From NCBI RefSeq assembly GCF_023823125.1, contig NZ_CP090949.1, positions 1,698,001-1,762,000 on the forward strand: a DNA stretch of 64,000 nucleotides, given 5' to 3'. The number at the start of each line of letters is the position of its first letter. Position 1 is the stretch's first letter. This document shows positions 25,525-34,202 of the stretch, in pieces. The position numbers and the translations under genes were made by a program. The stretch comes from Erythrobacter aurantius (GTDB taxonomy: Bacteria; Pseudomonadota; Alphaproteobacteria; Sphingomonadales; Sphingomonadaceae). A model generated the notes under the pieces. It did no database searches, was not told the origin of the DNA, and worked only from the letters and a program-made list of their open reading frames with translations.

Positions 25525-26511
25525 CTAAGCCCGCGATGCCTTGATGATGTCCGCCACTGTCGTGCTTTCGACCCCGCGCCCGTCGAGATAGGCGTAGATT
25601 TCGTGCAGCCACGAATACAGCGCCTCCACGTCCTGTTCGGTGCGCGTATAGGGTGTGAAACCGGGGGCGAGCGTCGGGCTGTGCAGCGACAGCACCAGCA
25701 CCGGCAATTGTTCATCCAGCGCAATGTCGATGCCCCGGATTGCTTCCTCGGCAGTCACCCCTTCGGGGGTCAGGGCGATGCGTTCCAGCAGGCGAAGCCG
25801 GGAAAAGCCGCCGAACATCGTCGGGACATGGCGCTGGGCGCGGTGGATATGCTTGCCCATTTGGCGCAGCAGCCCCCAATAGACGCTGGTCACGGGGAGT
25901 TCGAGCAACCGCCGATCATCATCCACCCAATAGGGCGTGACGGGATGGTGGGTATAATCCGGCCCTGACTGCGCACGGTAATCGAACAGCGAACGCACTG
26001 ATGTGTCGATCGCGATACCGTTGGCCTTGAGGATTTCGGCGCTGTTCGGGCCAAGACCATATCGACCCGCACGGTAGATCAGCGGAGCCGTGCCGAAAGC
26101 CTTGTCGATCTGTTCGCACAGCGCCGACAGCTTGGCCGCTTCCAGTTCCACCGGCAGGCTGCCGGCATAGGAATTGCGGGCATTCACCTCTTCTTCAAAG
26201 GGCGGGTTGACCCAAGGGTGAAGCTGCGCACCGATATCCGCCTTTCCGCGGCGCAGGGCATCGCCGATGATCTCGACGGCACGCGCATCGGTGGCGATGG
26301 GCCAATCGACCAGATAGACCGGATGCGCACCGATTTGCTCGCAGAATGCCTGAAACCGCGGGATCGCTTCGACATGCTTCAGCCCGTGCCTGTCACGGGA
26401 AAACGGGCCTTCCCAGTCAAATTCCTCTTCGGTGTCGATCGTCAGCAGCGCCCGCTGTCCGAATTCAGGGGGGAAGCTGGCGGCGTGACACGGGCACGGG
26501 GGATCGATCAT
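25525..26511 (-). CDS. Polysaccharide deacetylase family protein (WalW-like)
   Basis: The protein has 328 residues from the ATG at 26511; an alternative ATG at 26568 adds 19. It is a NodB-like (beta/alpha)7-barrel hydrolase. The metal/catalytic motif is LLTIDTEEEFDW near the N-terminus, with further conserved stretches GAQLHPWVNPPF, YRAGRYGLGPNS, ELPVTSVYWG and the C-terminal VLVLSLHSPTLAPGF. Metal ligands would be Asp/His from the first two motifs and the late His. The family removes acetyl groups from polysaccharides; the polymer here is unknown and no signal peptide is seen. Confidence 0.82.
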   Translation of the reverse strand: MIDPPCPCHAASFPPEFGQRALLTIDTEEEFDWEGPFSRDRHGLKHVEAIPRFQAFCEQIGAHPVYLVDWPIATDARAVEIIGDALRRGKADIGAQLHPWVNPPFEEEVNARNSYAGSLPVELEAAKLSALCEQIDKAFGTAPLIYRAGRYGLGPNSAEILKANGIAIDTSVRSLFDYRAQSGPDYTHHPVTPYWVDDDRRLLELPVTSVYWGLLRQMGKHIHRAQRHVPTMFGGFSRLRLLERIALTPEGVTAEEAIRGIDIALDEQLPVLVLSLHSPTLAPGFTPYTRTEQDVEALYSWLHEIYAYLDGRGVESTTVADIIKASRA

Positions 26512-26630
26512 GGATGCGCCTTGCGGGCATCCATCGTGCCTTACCAGATCTACGTTGCCCGTCCGCATGATCGCATCGCCTTACAGCAAAAGCGTAAGCG
26601 ATGCCTTACCGCGACCTTAAGGTTGGGAAT

Positions 26631-28430
26631 TCATATTTCGCTTTTTTCCGGCGCCTGCGTCGTCCGATCGTCCCGTGCCAGCGGCAAGGTCAGGACGATT
26701 GTTTCATCGTCGCGCACCAGATTGCCTCCGGCCGCGCGGGCCTCCGCCCGGGCGAGGCGCAAGGCGAAACCCGCACCGAACAGGCCCGCGTTGATTGCCG
26801 TGCCGATCGGACGGGCCTCGGCGGTGAAGATGTCTTCCTCTGCCAGCAATTGTGCGGGCAGTTCGCAGGTCAGAACTGCATTGTTGCCAATGGTTTCGAG
26901 CGTCGCATTCAGCATTTCCCCCGCAGAGCTGCCGCCACCCAATGTCGCAAGCAGGCGCCAGGCGAGGGCCTCGGCCTGATCGGTGCTGATGCCGACAATC
27001 GCCTGCACCTGTGTATCCTCCAGTGCGATGCCGGCCATGCGCGGGCGCAGCACCTGGTCAAGCTGGCGGTTGGTCTGACCGATGATGAGAGCCAGATCGG
27101 CTTTGCCCGGCTCGATCTCGATCACTCCGGTTTCGAGCTTGGCGAGCCGGTCCAGCTCCTCGAACCCGGCAAGGATGCGCGCGGCATCGGCGGCAATCGC
27201 TGCGGCAAGCGCGCGGTATTCATGCGGGGCTGCGCCAAACAATTGCTGCTGGATCACCTCGGCATAGCCTTGCACCGCCGTGATCGGCGTGCGCAATTCA
27301 TGCAGCAGTTGCCGGATGCGATCCGCTTCGCGCTGGGCGGCGCTGACAAATCCGGAATCGGTGTTGGCGAGCCTGCGGAAGCGGCCGAAATAGCCTGCGA
27401 AATTGCCGCTGTCGGTAAAGCGCGGCTGCGCATCGACGATCCATTCCCCGGTGATCGCCTCGGCTCCGACCAGGCTTTTCGGCGTCGCGATGATCGGTTG
27501 CCGCCGGTAAAACGCGCGTTCGAGCGGGGTCTGGCGATTGGCGCTGCCAAGTCGAGCCGGCGCGACAAGGCGCGTGCCGATCACCATGGCCGCCACTTCG
27601 CTGTCGGCCCATTCGATCCGGCCTCCGGCATCGGCGGCGAAACCGAAGGCCCTGACTTGCGGGCGTGATCGCAGTTCGTCTTCGCCCAGCGGCAGGCGCG
27701 GTTCTGTGGTGTCAGGTTCCGCGCCGACTTCGCGGTTGCGCTTGAAGGCGGCGATGCGTTCGACCAGCGCGGAAATCTCGCTGCGGCCTTCGTCGACGGG
27801 ATCGGGCGCGTTTTCGGAAGTCGCCGTTTCCGTGTCACTGACGATATCGTGGGGCGGGGCAGCGTCCGCATCGATGCCGCTCAGTCTCACCGGTGGCGGC
27901 GGCACGAAGTCCGCACCGGGATCAGCGGCGCAATCTTCCTCCGGGGCCGGGGCTTCCGCATCATCAGTCACCTTGTCCGGACGCGGGAGGCCACGGTCGT
28001 GCACGCCCAGCCGTTCCAGCAGTTTCTCGACATCCAGCGGCAGATCGCGGCGCAATCGCAGGAAGCCGCGCGCACGCACCGGCAGCCGGGGAATCAGCGC
28101 CGACCAGTCATCCGAGGATAGCTGTGCCCGGTTGAGCGCAGCCGAGGCCACTTCGGGTTCGAAATTGGAAAGATGCGCGGCCAGTTCGGGATTGCGAAAC
28201 CGCCAGCCGGGCTCACGCACCATCTTGGCCCGCGATGCGGCGGGTATTTCCTCCGCCAGCGCGTTCATCCGCATCCATGCCGCCGCGACCAGAGCGGGGT
28301 CGCTGGCCGAACTGGCGCTGGTGCGCTCCTCCCCCAGAATATCGAGCAACTGCCTGAATTGCGTGCGCAATCCGACATCGCTTGACGCGCGCTGACGCAG
28401 CACAGTCGCAAGGCGATCATCGAAAAACAT
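26631..28430 (-). CDS. Sensor histidine kinase-like protein with degenerate ATPase domain
   Basis: The protein has 599 residues from the ATG at 28430. No transmembrane helix is apparent. An N-terminal helical region (1-150) precedes an acidic linker rich in Pro/Asp/Glu, a PAS-like segment (around 220-340) and a DHp domain with the H-box LLHELRTPITAVQGYAE, phospho-acceptor His377. The C-terminal ATPase part keeps the glycine-rich LFGAGFALRLARAEARAAGG but lacks a recognisable N-box, where the sequence reads AWRLLATLGGG. Kinase activity may be weak or absent. It diverges from the Lrp regulator. Confidence 0.75.
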   Translation of the reverse strand: MFFDDRLATVLRQRASSDVGLRTQFRQLLDILGEERTSASSASDPALVAAAWMRMNALAEEIPAASRAKMVREPGWRFRNPELAAHLSNFEPEVASAALNRAQLSSDDWSALIPRLPVRARGFLRLRRDLPLDVEKLLERLGVHDRGLPRPDKVTDDAEAPAPEEDCAADPGADFVPPPPVRLSGIDADAAPPHDIVSDTETATSENAPDPVDEGRSEISALVERIAAFKRNREVGAEPDTTEPRLPLGEDELRSRPQVRAFGFAADAGGRIEWADSEVAAMVIGTRLVAPARLGSANRQTPLERAFYRRQPIIATPKSLVGAEAITGEWIVDAQPRFTDSGNFAGYFGRFRRLANTDSGFVSAAQREADRIRQLLHELRTPITAVQGYAEVIQQQLFGAAPHEYRALAAAIAADAARILAGFEELDRLAKLETGVIEIEPGKADLALIIGQTNRQLDQVLRPRMAGIALEDTQVQAIVGISTDQAEALAWRLLATLGGGSSAGEMLNATLETIGNNAVLTCELPAQLLAEEDIFTAEARPIGTAINAGLFGAGFALRLARAEARAAGGNLVRDDETIVLTLPLARDDRTTQAPEKSEI

Positions 28431-28716
28431 CCACGCTCCAGACGGCAAAGGAAACCGTGCCGCAGGTTCCGCCCCGGGTCAGATTCGCTGACGCAAGGCG
28501 TATTGCAGCCGAATATCTCTAGCAGCGCAGGAGAATTGTCACAGCGCGCCGTCATGCGCGTTGCAAAGCGGGACAATTGCTGGCACATAAAATTTTATTA
28601 GGTTTGGATATGCCGTTTGGCATATGTTCTTGCAGACTTTTGTTGGCACATTAGCCGCGCAGCTGCGTTCAGGACATATTGCGGCATGCGAGACATCGGA
28701 GGGAGCCCGAGGGGAC

Positions 28717-29178
28717 ATGGCGAATCTGGATGAGATCGATCGCCGTCTGCTGAGTGAATTGCAGGCGGAAGGGCGCGTTACAAATGTCGAACTGGCGCAG
28801 CGCGTCGGATTGACAGCCCCGCCGTGCTTGCGCCGTGTGCGCGGGCTGGAGGAAGACGGCGTCATCCGTGGATATCATGCCGATCTCGACCCGTCGAAAC
28901 TGGGTTTCGCCATAACCGTGTTCGCGATGGTCAGCCTGAAAAGCCAGGCCGAAAGCGCGCTGCGCGAATTCGAAGACCACATGCGCGACCTGCCCGAAGT
29001 GCGCGAATGTCATATGCTCAACGGCGAAATCGACTTCATTTTGAAGATCGTCAGCCGTGACCTGCAAAGCTTCCAGGAATTTCTCACCAGCAAGCTGACG
29101 CCCGCACCCAATGTCGCCAGCGTCAAAACCTCGCTGACAATCCGCACCGCGAAGCACGAACCGGGCGTGCCGCTCTAG
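28717..29178 (+). CDS. Lrp/AsnC family transcriptional regulator
   Basis: The protein has 153 residues from the ATG at 28717, preceded by GAGGGG; the frame upstream to 28624 is not protein-like. The N-terminal winged helix (LDEIDRRLLSELQAEGRV...ELAQRVGLTAPPCLRRVRGLEEDGVI) is followed by the RAM/AsnC effector domain (LGFAITVFAMVSL...VRECHMLNGEIDFILKIV). It is closest in character to the leucine-responsive branch. It is convergent with ndh, so its targets are not shown by position. Confidence 0.92.
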   Translation: MANLDEIDRRLLSELQAEGRVTNVELAQRVGLTAPPCLRRVRGLEEDGVIRGYHADLDPSKLGFAITVFAMVSLKSQAESALREFEDHMRDLPEVRECHMLNGEIDFILKIVSRDLQSFQEFLTSKLTPAPNVASVKTSLTIRTAKHEPGVPL

Positions 29179-29196
29179 CGGCGCGATCGGGCCTGG

Positions 29197-30609
29197 TCAG
29201 TGCAGTTTCAGCTTGGGCCGCACCACGCGGTTGACCCGACCAACCAGCATCAGGCCCAGTCCGCGCAGCCAGCCGTGAATGCCGAGCAGGTGCATCCGGT
29301 ATAGCGAGGTGTAGATTAGCCGCGCCATGCGCCCTTCCACCGCCAGCGCGCCGCCGACCAGATTGCCCATCAGGCTGCCAACGGTCGAAAACCGGCTGAG
29401 CGAGATCAGCGAGCCCTTGTCCTCGTAGACAAAGCTCTTGAGCTTCCTGCCCTTCTGCTTGCGTTTGATGTTGGTGAACACTGTTGCCGCCATCTGGTGA
29501 GCGGCCTGTGCGCGCGGAGGGATCGGAACATCCTGTTCAGGCGGGGTGTAGGAAGCGCAATCGCCGAGCGCGAAAATGTCCGGATCGGTCAAAGTCTGCA
29601 TCGTTTCGGTGACGAGGATCTGGTTGCGCGGATTGGTGGCAAGGCCCAGCGTGCCGAGGAATTCGGCGCCCTTCACCCCGGCGGCCCAGACCATCAGATC
29701 GGCTTCGATCACATCGCCCGTTTGCGTCACCATGGCGCGGCGGCGGGCCTCGATCACCTGAGTCTGTTCGCGAACAGTCACGCCCAACTTGTTCAATTCC
29801 TTGCGTGCTGCGCCCGAAAGCTTTTCCGAAAGCGCGGGCAGGATGCGCGGCCCCGCTTCGAGGATGGTGACATCCATGCGGCTTTCGTCGAACACTTCCA
29901 GCCCGTAATGCCGCAGCGCCCCGGCGGCGTTGAACAGTTCTGCGGCCAGCTCCACCCCGGTCGCACCCGCGCCCACGATTGCGACCTTCACCCGCGCATC
30001 GGCACCGGGATCGGCCATCATGGCGCGGCTGACGCGCAAACAGTGGTTCAGCAGCTTGGTGCGGAATTTGTCCGCCTGTTCGCGGCTGTCGAGATAGAGG
30101 CAGTGTTCCGCCACCCCCGGCACGCCGAAATCGTTGGAGATCGATCCGACCGCCAGCACCAGAATGTCATAACGGATGGTGTGCCCGCCGATCAGCTCGT
30201 CGCCATGATCGTCAAGCACCGGGGCAAGGCGGATCGTCTTCGCCTCGCGGTCGATGCTTTCAAGGCTGCCCTGGAAAAACCGGTATCCCCAGCGCGCGCA
30301 ATGCCCGCGATAGCCGACTTCGTCGAGGTTCGCGTCCAGTGATCCGGCGGCGACTTCGTGGAGCAACGGCTTCCAGATGTGCGACAGGTTCTTGTCGACA
30401 AGGATGATGTCGTGCTTCTTGCGCCCGTATTTCGCGCCCAGCTTGCGCACGAGCTCCAACCCGCCCGCACCGCCGCCCACGACAACGATCTGCGTCTTGC
30501 GCGAGCGTTCGGGGCGCGCAGGCGCGGGTACAGCGACTTTTGTCGCCGCACTGCTTTCTGCTGCGCCGGGTTCCGAAATGATTTCGTGCTTCACCCAAGG
30601 CCAACGCAC
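29197..30609 (-). CDS. Type II NADH dehydrogenase (NDH-2)
   Basis: This 470-residue FAD-dependent oxidoreductase passes electrons from NADH to quinone without proton pumping. The FAD-binding motif VVVGGGAGGLELV is around residues 42-54 and the NAD-binding GAGATGVELAAEL around residues 213-225. ALGDCASY supplies the second FAD contact. The C-terminal 90 residues, including amphipathic and hydrophobic segments, should anchor it to the membrane. The start used is GTG; a GTG at 30594 is an alternative. It complements complex I, whose NDUFS4-like subunit lies at 57422. Confidence 0.88.
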   Translation of the reverse strand: MRWPWVKHEIISEPGAAESSAATKVAVPAPARPERSRKTQIVVVGGGAGGLELVRKLGAKYGRKKHDIILVDKNLSHIWKPLLHEVAAGSLDANLDEVGYRGHCARWGYRFFQGSLESIDREAKTIRLAPVLDDHGDELIGGHTIRYDILVLAVGSISNDFGVPGVAEHCLYLDSREQADKFRTKLLNHCLRVSRAMMADPGADARVKVAIVGAGATGVELAAELFNAAGALRHYGLEVFDESRMDVTILEAGPRILPALSEKLSGAARKELNKLGVTVREQTQVIEARRRAMVTQTGDVIEADLMVWAAGVKGAEFLGTLGLATNPRNQILVTETMQTLTDPDIFALGDCASYTPPEQDVPIPPRAQAAHQMAATVFTNIKRKQKGRKLKSFVYEDKGSLISLSRFSTVGSLMGNLVGGALAVEGRMARLIYTSLYRMHLLGIHGWLRGLGLMLVGRVNRVVRPKLKLH

Positions 30610-30720
30610 GACTGCTCGATTTGTGCCTAAAAATGATAGTCAGGCATCAAATATTTCGCAGCCATACATGCTGGGGTTGGAAAATTAGGCGCAATCGGGC
30701 TTTGACAGCCTGAAAGGTGC

Positions 30721-32070
30721 TTACCCCTCGCGCGTTGCCAGCCACTCTTCCAGCCACTTGATCGTGTAATCGCCGTTCAGCACGTCGTCTTGCCGCAGCA
30801 GTTCCTGATGCAGCGGGATGTTGGTTTTTACCCCTTCGACCACCATTTCTTCGAGCGCGCGGCGCAGGCGCATGATGCAGCCTTCGCGGTCGCGGCCATA
30901 GACGATCAGCTTGGCGATCATGCTGTCGTAATAGGGCGGGATCGAATAGCCGGCGTAAAGCCCGCTATCGACGCGCACATGCATGCCGCCTGCCGGGTGG
31001 TAATAGGTGACCTTGCCGGGCGAAGGCGCAAAGTTGAACGGGTCTTCGGCGTTGATCCGGCATTCGATCGCGTGGCCCCGGAATTCGAGGTCTTCCTGCT
31101 TCACCGAAAGCGGCTTCCCGGCGGCGATGCGGATCTGTTCGCGCACCAGATCGACCCCGGTGATCGCTTCGGTAACGGGGTGTTCGACCTGCAGGCGGGT
31201 GTTCATTTCGATGAAGTAGAATTCACCGTTTTCCCACAGGAACTCGATCGTGCCAGCACCGCGATAGCCCATGTCGCGCATCGCCTTTGAGCAGACCTCA
31301 CCCATGCGCATCCGCTCTTCGCGGCTGATGACGGGGGAGGGCGCTTCTTCGAGCACTTTCTGATGGCGGCGTTGCAGTGAACAGTCGCGTTCGCCCAGAT
31401 GGATCGCATTGCCATTGCCATCGCCAAACACCTGGAATTCGATGTGGCGCGGATTGCCGAGGTATTTCTCGATATAGACGGTGGCGTCGCCGAAAGCGGC
31501 TTTCGCCTCGCTACCGGCCTGCTTCATCAGCGTTTCGAGCTTGTCCTCGCTCTCGCACACTTTCATCCCGCGCCCGCCGCCGCCAGATACGGCCTTGATG
31601 ATGACGGGATAGCCGATTTCGGCCGCGATCTTTTTCGCTTCGGCAGGGTCTGACACCGCGCCATCCGAACCGGGGACCAGCGGCAGGCCAAGGGCGCCGG
31701 CGGTGCGCTTTGCCTCCACCTTGTCGCCCATGGTGCGGATGTGTTCGGGTTTCGGCCCGATCCACGCGATGTCATGCGCCTCGACGATTTCGGCGAATTT
31801 GGCGTTTTCCGACAGGAAGCCGTAGCCGGGGTGGATCGCATCGCATCCGGCGACTTCCGCGGCGGAGATGATGTTGGCGTGGTTGAGATAGCTTTCTGCG
31901 GCAGGGGGCGGGCCGATGCACACGGCGTGATCGGCCAGCCGCACATGCATCGCATCGGCATCGGCGGTGGAGTGCACCGCGACCGTTTCGATCCCCATTT
32001 CATGCGCCGCACGGTGGATGCGCAGCGCGATTTCGCCGCGATTGGCGATCAGTATGCGGTTGATGGACAT
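30721..32070 (-). CDS. accC: Acetyl-CoA carboxylase biotin carboxylase subunit
   Basis: The protein has 449 residues. It carboxylates the biotin on AccB using ATP and bicarbonate, the first step of fatty acid synthesis. Diagnostic segments are [13 protein letters not shown] at the N-terminus, the ATP-grasp glycine loop [10 protein letters not shown] (around residue 163), [23 protein letters not shown] and ECRINAED. It starts 9 bases after accB and is third in the aroQ-accB-accC operon. Confidence 0.97.
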   Translation of the reverse strand: MSINRILIANRGEIALRIHRAAHEMGIETVAVHSTADADAMHVRLADHAVCIGPPPAAESYLNHANIISAAEVAGCDAIHPGYGFLSENAKFAEIVEAHDIAWIGPKPEHIRTMGDKVEAKRTAGALGLPLVPGSDGAVSDPAEAKKIAAEIGYPVIIKAVSGGGGRGMKVCESEDKLETLMKQAGSEAKAAFGDATVYIEKYLGNPRHIEFQVFGDGNGNAIHLGERDCSLQRRHQKVLEEAPSPVISREERMRMGEVCSKAMRDMGYRGAGTIEFLWENGEFYFIEMNTRLQVEHPVTEAITGVDLVREQIRIAAGKPLSVKQEDLEFRGHAIECRINAEDPFNFAPSPGKVTYYHPAGGMHVRVDSGLYAGYSIPPYYDSMIAKLIVYGRDREGCIMRLRRALEEMVVEGVKTNIPLHQELLRQDDVLNGDYTIKWLEEWLATREG

Positions 32071-32079
32071 GGGCAGCGC

Positions 32080-32568
32080 CTACCCGATGACGACGAGCGG
32101 CTGGTCGTATTCGACCGGCTGCGCATTCTCGACCAGGATCGCCTTGATCGTGCCTGCCTTGTCGGCAGTGATCGGGTTCATCACCTTCATCGCTTCGACG
32201 ATCAGCAGCGTGTCGCCCTGCGCAACGCTGTCGCCGACCTTGATGAAATTGGCCGCTCCTGGTTCGGGCGCCATGTAGACGGTGCCCACCATCGGCGATT
32301 TGAGCGCGTCGGCATGCGTGTCCGCTGCGGGCGCTTCGGGTGCGGGCGCGGCGGCGGCGGGTGCAGGCGCGGCGGGAGCCGGTGCAGCCATCATCGGCGC
32401 TGCTGCCATGACGCCGCCTCCACGCGAAACGCGGATCTTGCGATCGTCATCCTCGACCTCGATTTCGGTCAGACCGGTTTCGTTGAGCAGTTCGGCAAGC
32501 TCGCGCACCAGCGCGGTATCGATGTTCATGCCCGAGTTTGACCCCGTGCTCGGCTTCTTGTCAGCCAT
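32080..32568 (-). CDS. accB: Biotin carboxyl carrier protein of acetyl-CoA carboxylase
   Basis: The protein has 162 residues. The N-terminal domain ([20 protein letters not shown]) is joined by an Ala/Pro-rich linker (residues about 58-85) to the biotinyl domain. The modified Lys lies in VEAMKVMN near residue 128. It works with AccC, encoded next to it. Confidence 0.97.
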   Translation of the reverse strand: MADKKPSTGSNSGMNIDTALVRELAELLNETGLTEIEVEDDDRKIRVSRGGGVMAAAPMMAAPAPAAPAPAAAAPAPEAPAADTHADALKSPMVGTVYMAPEPGAANFIKVGDSVAQGDTLLIVEAMKVMNPITADKAGTIKAILVENAQPVEYDQPLVVIG

Positions 32569-32671
32569 GCATATCCCTTTTGTGGCCCCGTTTTTGTTTC
32601 AGGCGTGACTATTGACGCCAATTGCGGCTGGCAAGTGGCAAAGCGCGCAAATTGTGCAATTCGTGTGACAG

Positions 32672-33124
32672 TCAGACTTCGCCTGACGCTACGGCTTCCA
32701 ATGCGATGCGATAGGAATCGGGGCCGTGCCCCTCGACAGTCAGCGCGGCGGCCATGCCGATATAGGACAGATGGCGGAACGGTTCGCGCGTCTTGGGATC
32801 GGACAAATGCACCTCGACAACGGGGGTGCGGATCGCCTTGATCGCATCGAGCAGCGCGATCGAGGTATGGGTGTATGCCCCGGCATTGAGCAACACCGCA
32901 CGCGCGCCTTCGGCCTGTGCTTCGTGCAGCCAGTCGACCAGCATCCCTTCGTGATTGGTCTGGCGCATGTCGATCGTCAGCCCAAGTTCGCGGGCGCGAT
33001 CTTCGAGCATTCCGGCGATCTCGTCCAATGTGGTGGAGCCGTAAATCTCCGGCTCGCGCAGGCCGAGCAGGTTGAGGTTCGGGCCGTTCAGGACATAGAC
33101 GGTGGTGGAGGCGGTGTCTGGCAT
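32672..33124 (-). CDS. aroQ: 3-dehydroquinate dehydratase, type II
   Basis: The protein has 150 residues and catalyses the third step of the shikimate pathway. Signature segments are VLNGPNLNLLGLREPEIYG with catalytic Arg/Tyr, NHEGMLVDWLHEA, LNAGAYTHTSIALLDA, and the catalytic His region EVHLSDPKTREPFRHLS. It heads the aroQ-accB-accC cluster common in alpha- and gammaproteobacteria; about 100 bases separate it from accB, so accB may also have its own promoter. Confidence 0.96.
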   Translation of the reverse strand: MPDTASTTVYVLNGPNLNLLGLREPEIYGSTTLDEIAGMLEDRARELGLTIDMRQTNHEGMLVDWLHEAQAEGARAVLLNAGAYTHTSIALLDAIKAIRTPVVEVHLSDPKTREPFRHLSYIGMAAALTVEGHGPDSYRIALEAVASGEV

Positions 33125-33253
33125 CGGCCCCGAATAGCCCGCCTCGCGGGCATGGCCAAGCCAATCGGCGATTCAGCGGTGCAATTTGCGCAGGATCAAA
33201 TTCGCAAGGTTCCGGCTGCGCTATTCTTGGCGAGTGAAAGGGAGAGTCGAGAC

Positions 33254-33571
33254 ATGACCCAATATGCAGACATGGCCGAAACACTGAAAAGCCGGATGGC
33301 CGATTTGCTGGCGCGCGCCAAGGTGATCGAGGATGATCTTCGCCACCCGCTTGATGCCGATTTCAGCGAGCAGGCGATCGACCTTGCCGATGACGAGGCG
33401 CTGGAAGGGGTGGACGATGTGCTGCGCGACGAAATTCGCCAGATCGCCAATGCATTGAGCCGGATCGAAAACGGAACCTACGGCACCTGCGCCAAATGCG
33501 GCGGAGAAATCCGGCGCGAACGGCTGGTTGCACGCCCGATTGCAACCCGCTGTATCGCCTGCGCGGAATAA
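33254..33571 (+). CDS. TraR/DksA family C4 zinc-finger protein
   Basis: The protein has 105 residues from the ATG at 33254, preceded by GGAGAG. The four cysteines sit in CAKC and CIAC with 17 residues between the pairs. The N-terminal coiled-coil segment (MAETLKSRMADLLARAKVIEDDL) and the acidic DEALEGVDDVLRDEI fit short DksA-like proteins that bind RNA polymerase's secondary channel. It is shorter than E. coli DksA (151 residues), resembling the small TraR/YbiI-like type. It diverges from aroQ. Confidence 0.88.
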   Translation: MTQYADMAETLKSRMADLLARAKVIEDDLRHPLDADFSEQAIDLADDEALEGVDDVLRDEIRQIANALSRIENGTYGTCAKCGGEIRRERLVARPIATRCIACAE

Positions 33572-33658
33572 TGCCTGTGCGAACAGGGCCTATGCGAAAC
33601 GGCTCTTGCAAAAAACCGGAGTGACTTGCGTTTTGCCCGGACATAGAGGCCAGCATCA

Positions 33659-34126
33659 GTGGCCGCATTGAATTCCCCTCTGCGCCGGTTCCGGCTGGCG
33701 GTGTTCGCCCTCCTGCTTGCGGGGCTGGGGCTGAATTCGCTTGCTCCTGCGGGATATATGATCGCGCCTTCGGCTTCGGGCTGGCTGAGCGTTGTGGTCT
33801 GCCCTGAAACCAATGGGCTTTCCCGGCTCGCCGCTTCGCCGCCCGCTGATATGCACATAGTCGATCATGCGGTCGATCATGCGGTCGATCATGCTGCAAT
33901 GGGTCACGGGCATGAAAGCGATAGCGGTTCGACATCGGCTGCCAAGGCCAAGGATTGCGCCTTTGGCGGCACGCTGAAGCTGACGACCGGGCCGGTCGAC
34001 CCGGAATTGCTGGTCGCCGCGATCCTGTTTGTCCTGTTGCTCGGCCTTGCGCCAAGCAAGCCGATATTTGTCAGCGCGCGCCCTTATCTGCGCCCGCCGC
34101 TGCGTGGGCCGCCCGTTTTCATCTGA
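33659..34126 (+). CDS. Small membrane protein with His/Asp-rich repeat, DUF2946-like
   Basis: The protein has 155 residues with a GTG start. An N-terminal hydrophobic helix (about residues 12-32) and a second one (about 120-137) flank a periplasmic loop. The loop carries three tandem HAVD/VDHA-type repeats followed by MGHGHE, a His-rich stretch that could bind copper or another metal. The next gene is a copper-type TonB receptor, and proteins of this shape (DUF2946) are often found beside such receptors. The assignment to DUF2946 is by resemblance only. Confidence 0.6.
   Translation: MAALNSPLRRFRLAVFALLLAGLGLNSLAPAGYMIAPSASGWLSVVVCPETNGLSRLAASPPADMHIVDHAVDHAVDHAAMGHGHESDSGSTSAAKAKDCAFGGTLKLTTGPVDPELLVAAILFVLLLGLAPSKPIFVSARPYLRPPLRGPPVFI
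33860..33895 (+). repeat. Three tandem 12-base repeats encoding His-Asp repeats
   Basis: The unit GTCGATCATGCG occurs three times, with one change in the last base of copy 3. It encodes VDHA three times. Since 12 is divisible by 3, copy-number change would alter the number of His without breaking the frame. Confidence 0.9.
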
Positions 34127-34202
34127 TTTTCGAGACAATTTGCGTGCTGGCCGGCCTCGAGCCGGATCGTGCGCTTGTGCCGATCAGACAGATGAGAAAA
34201 CC

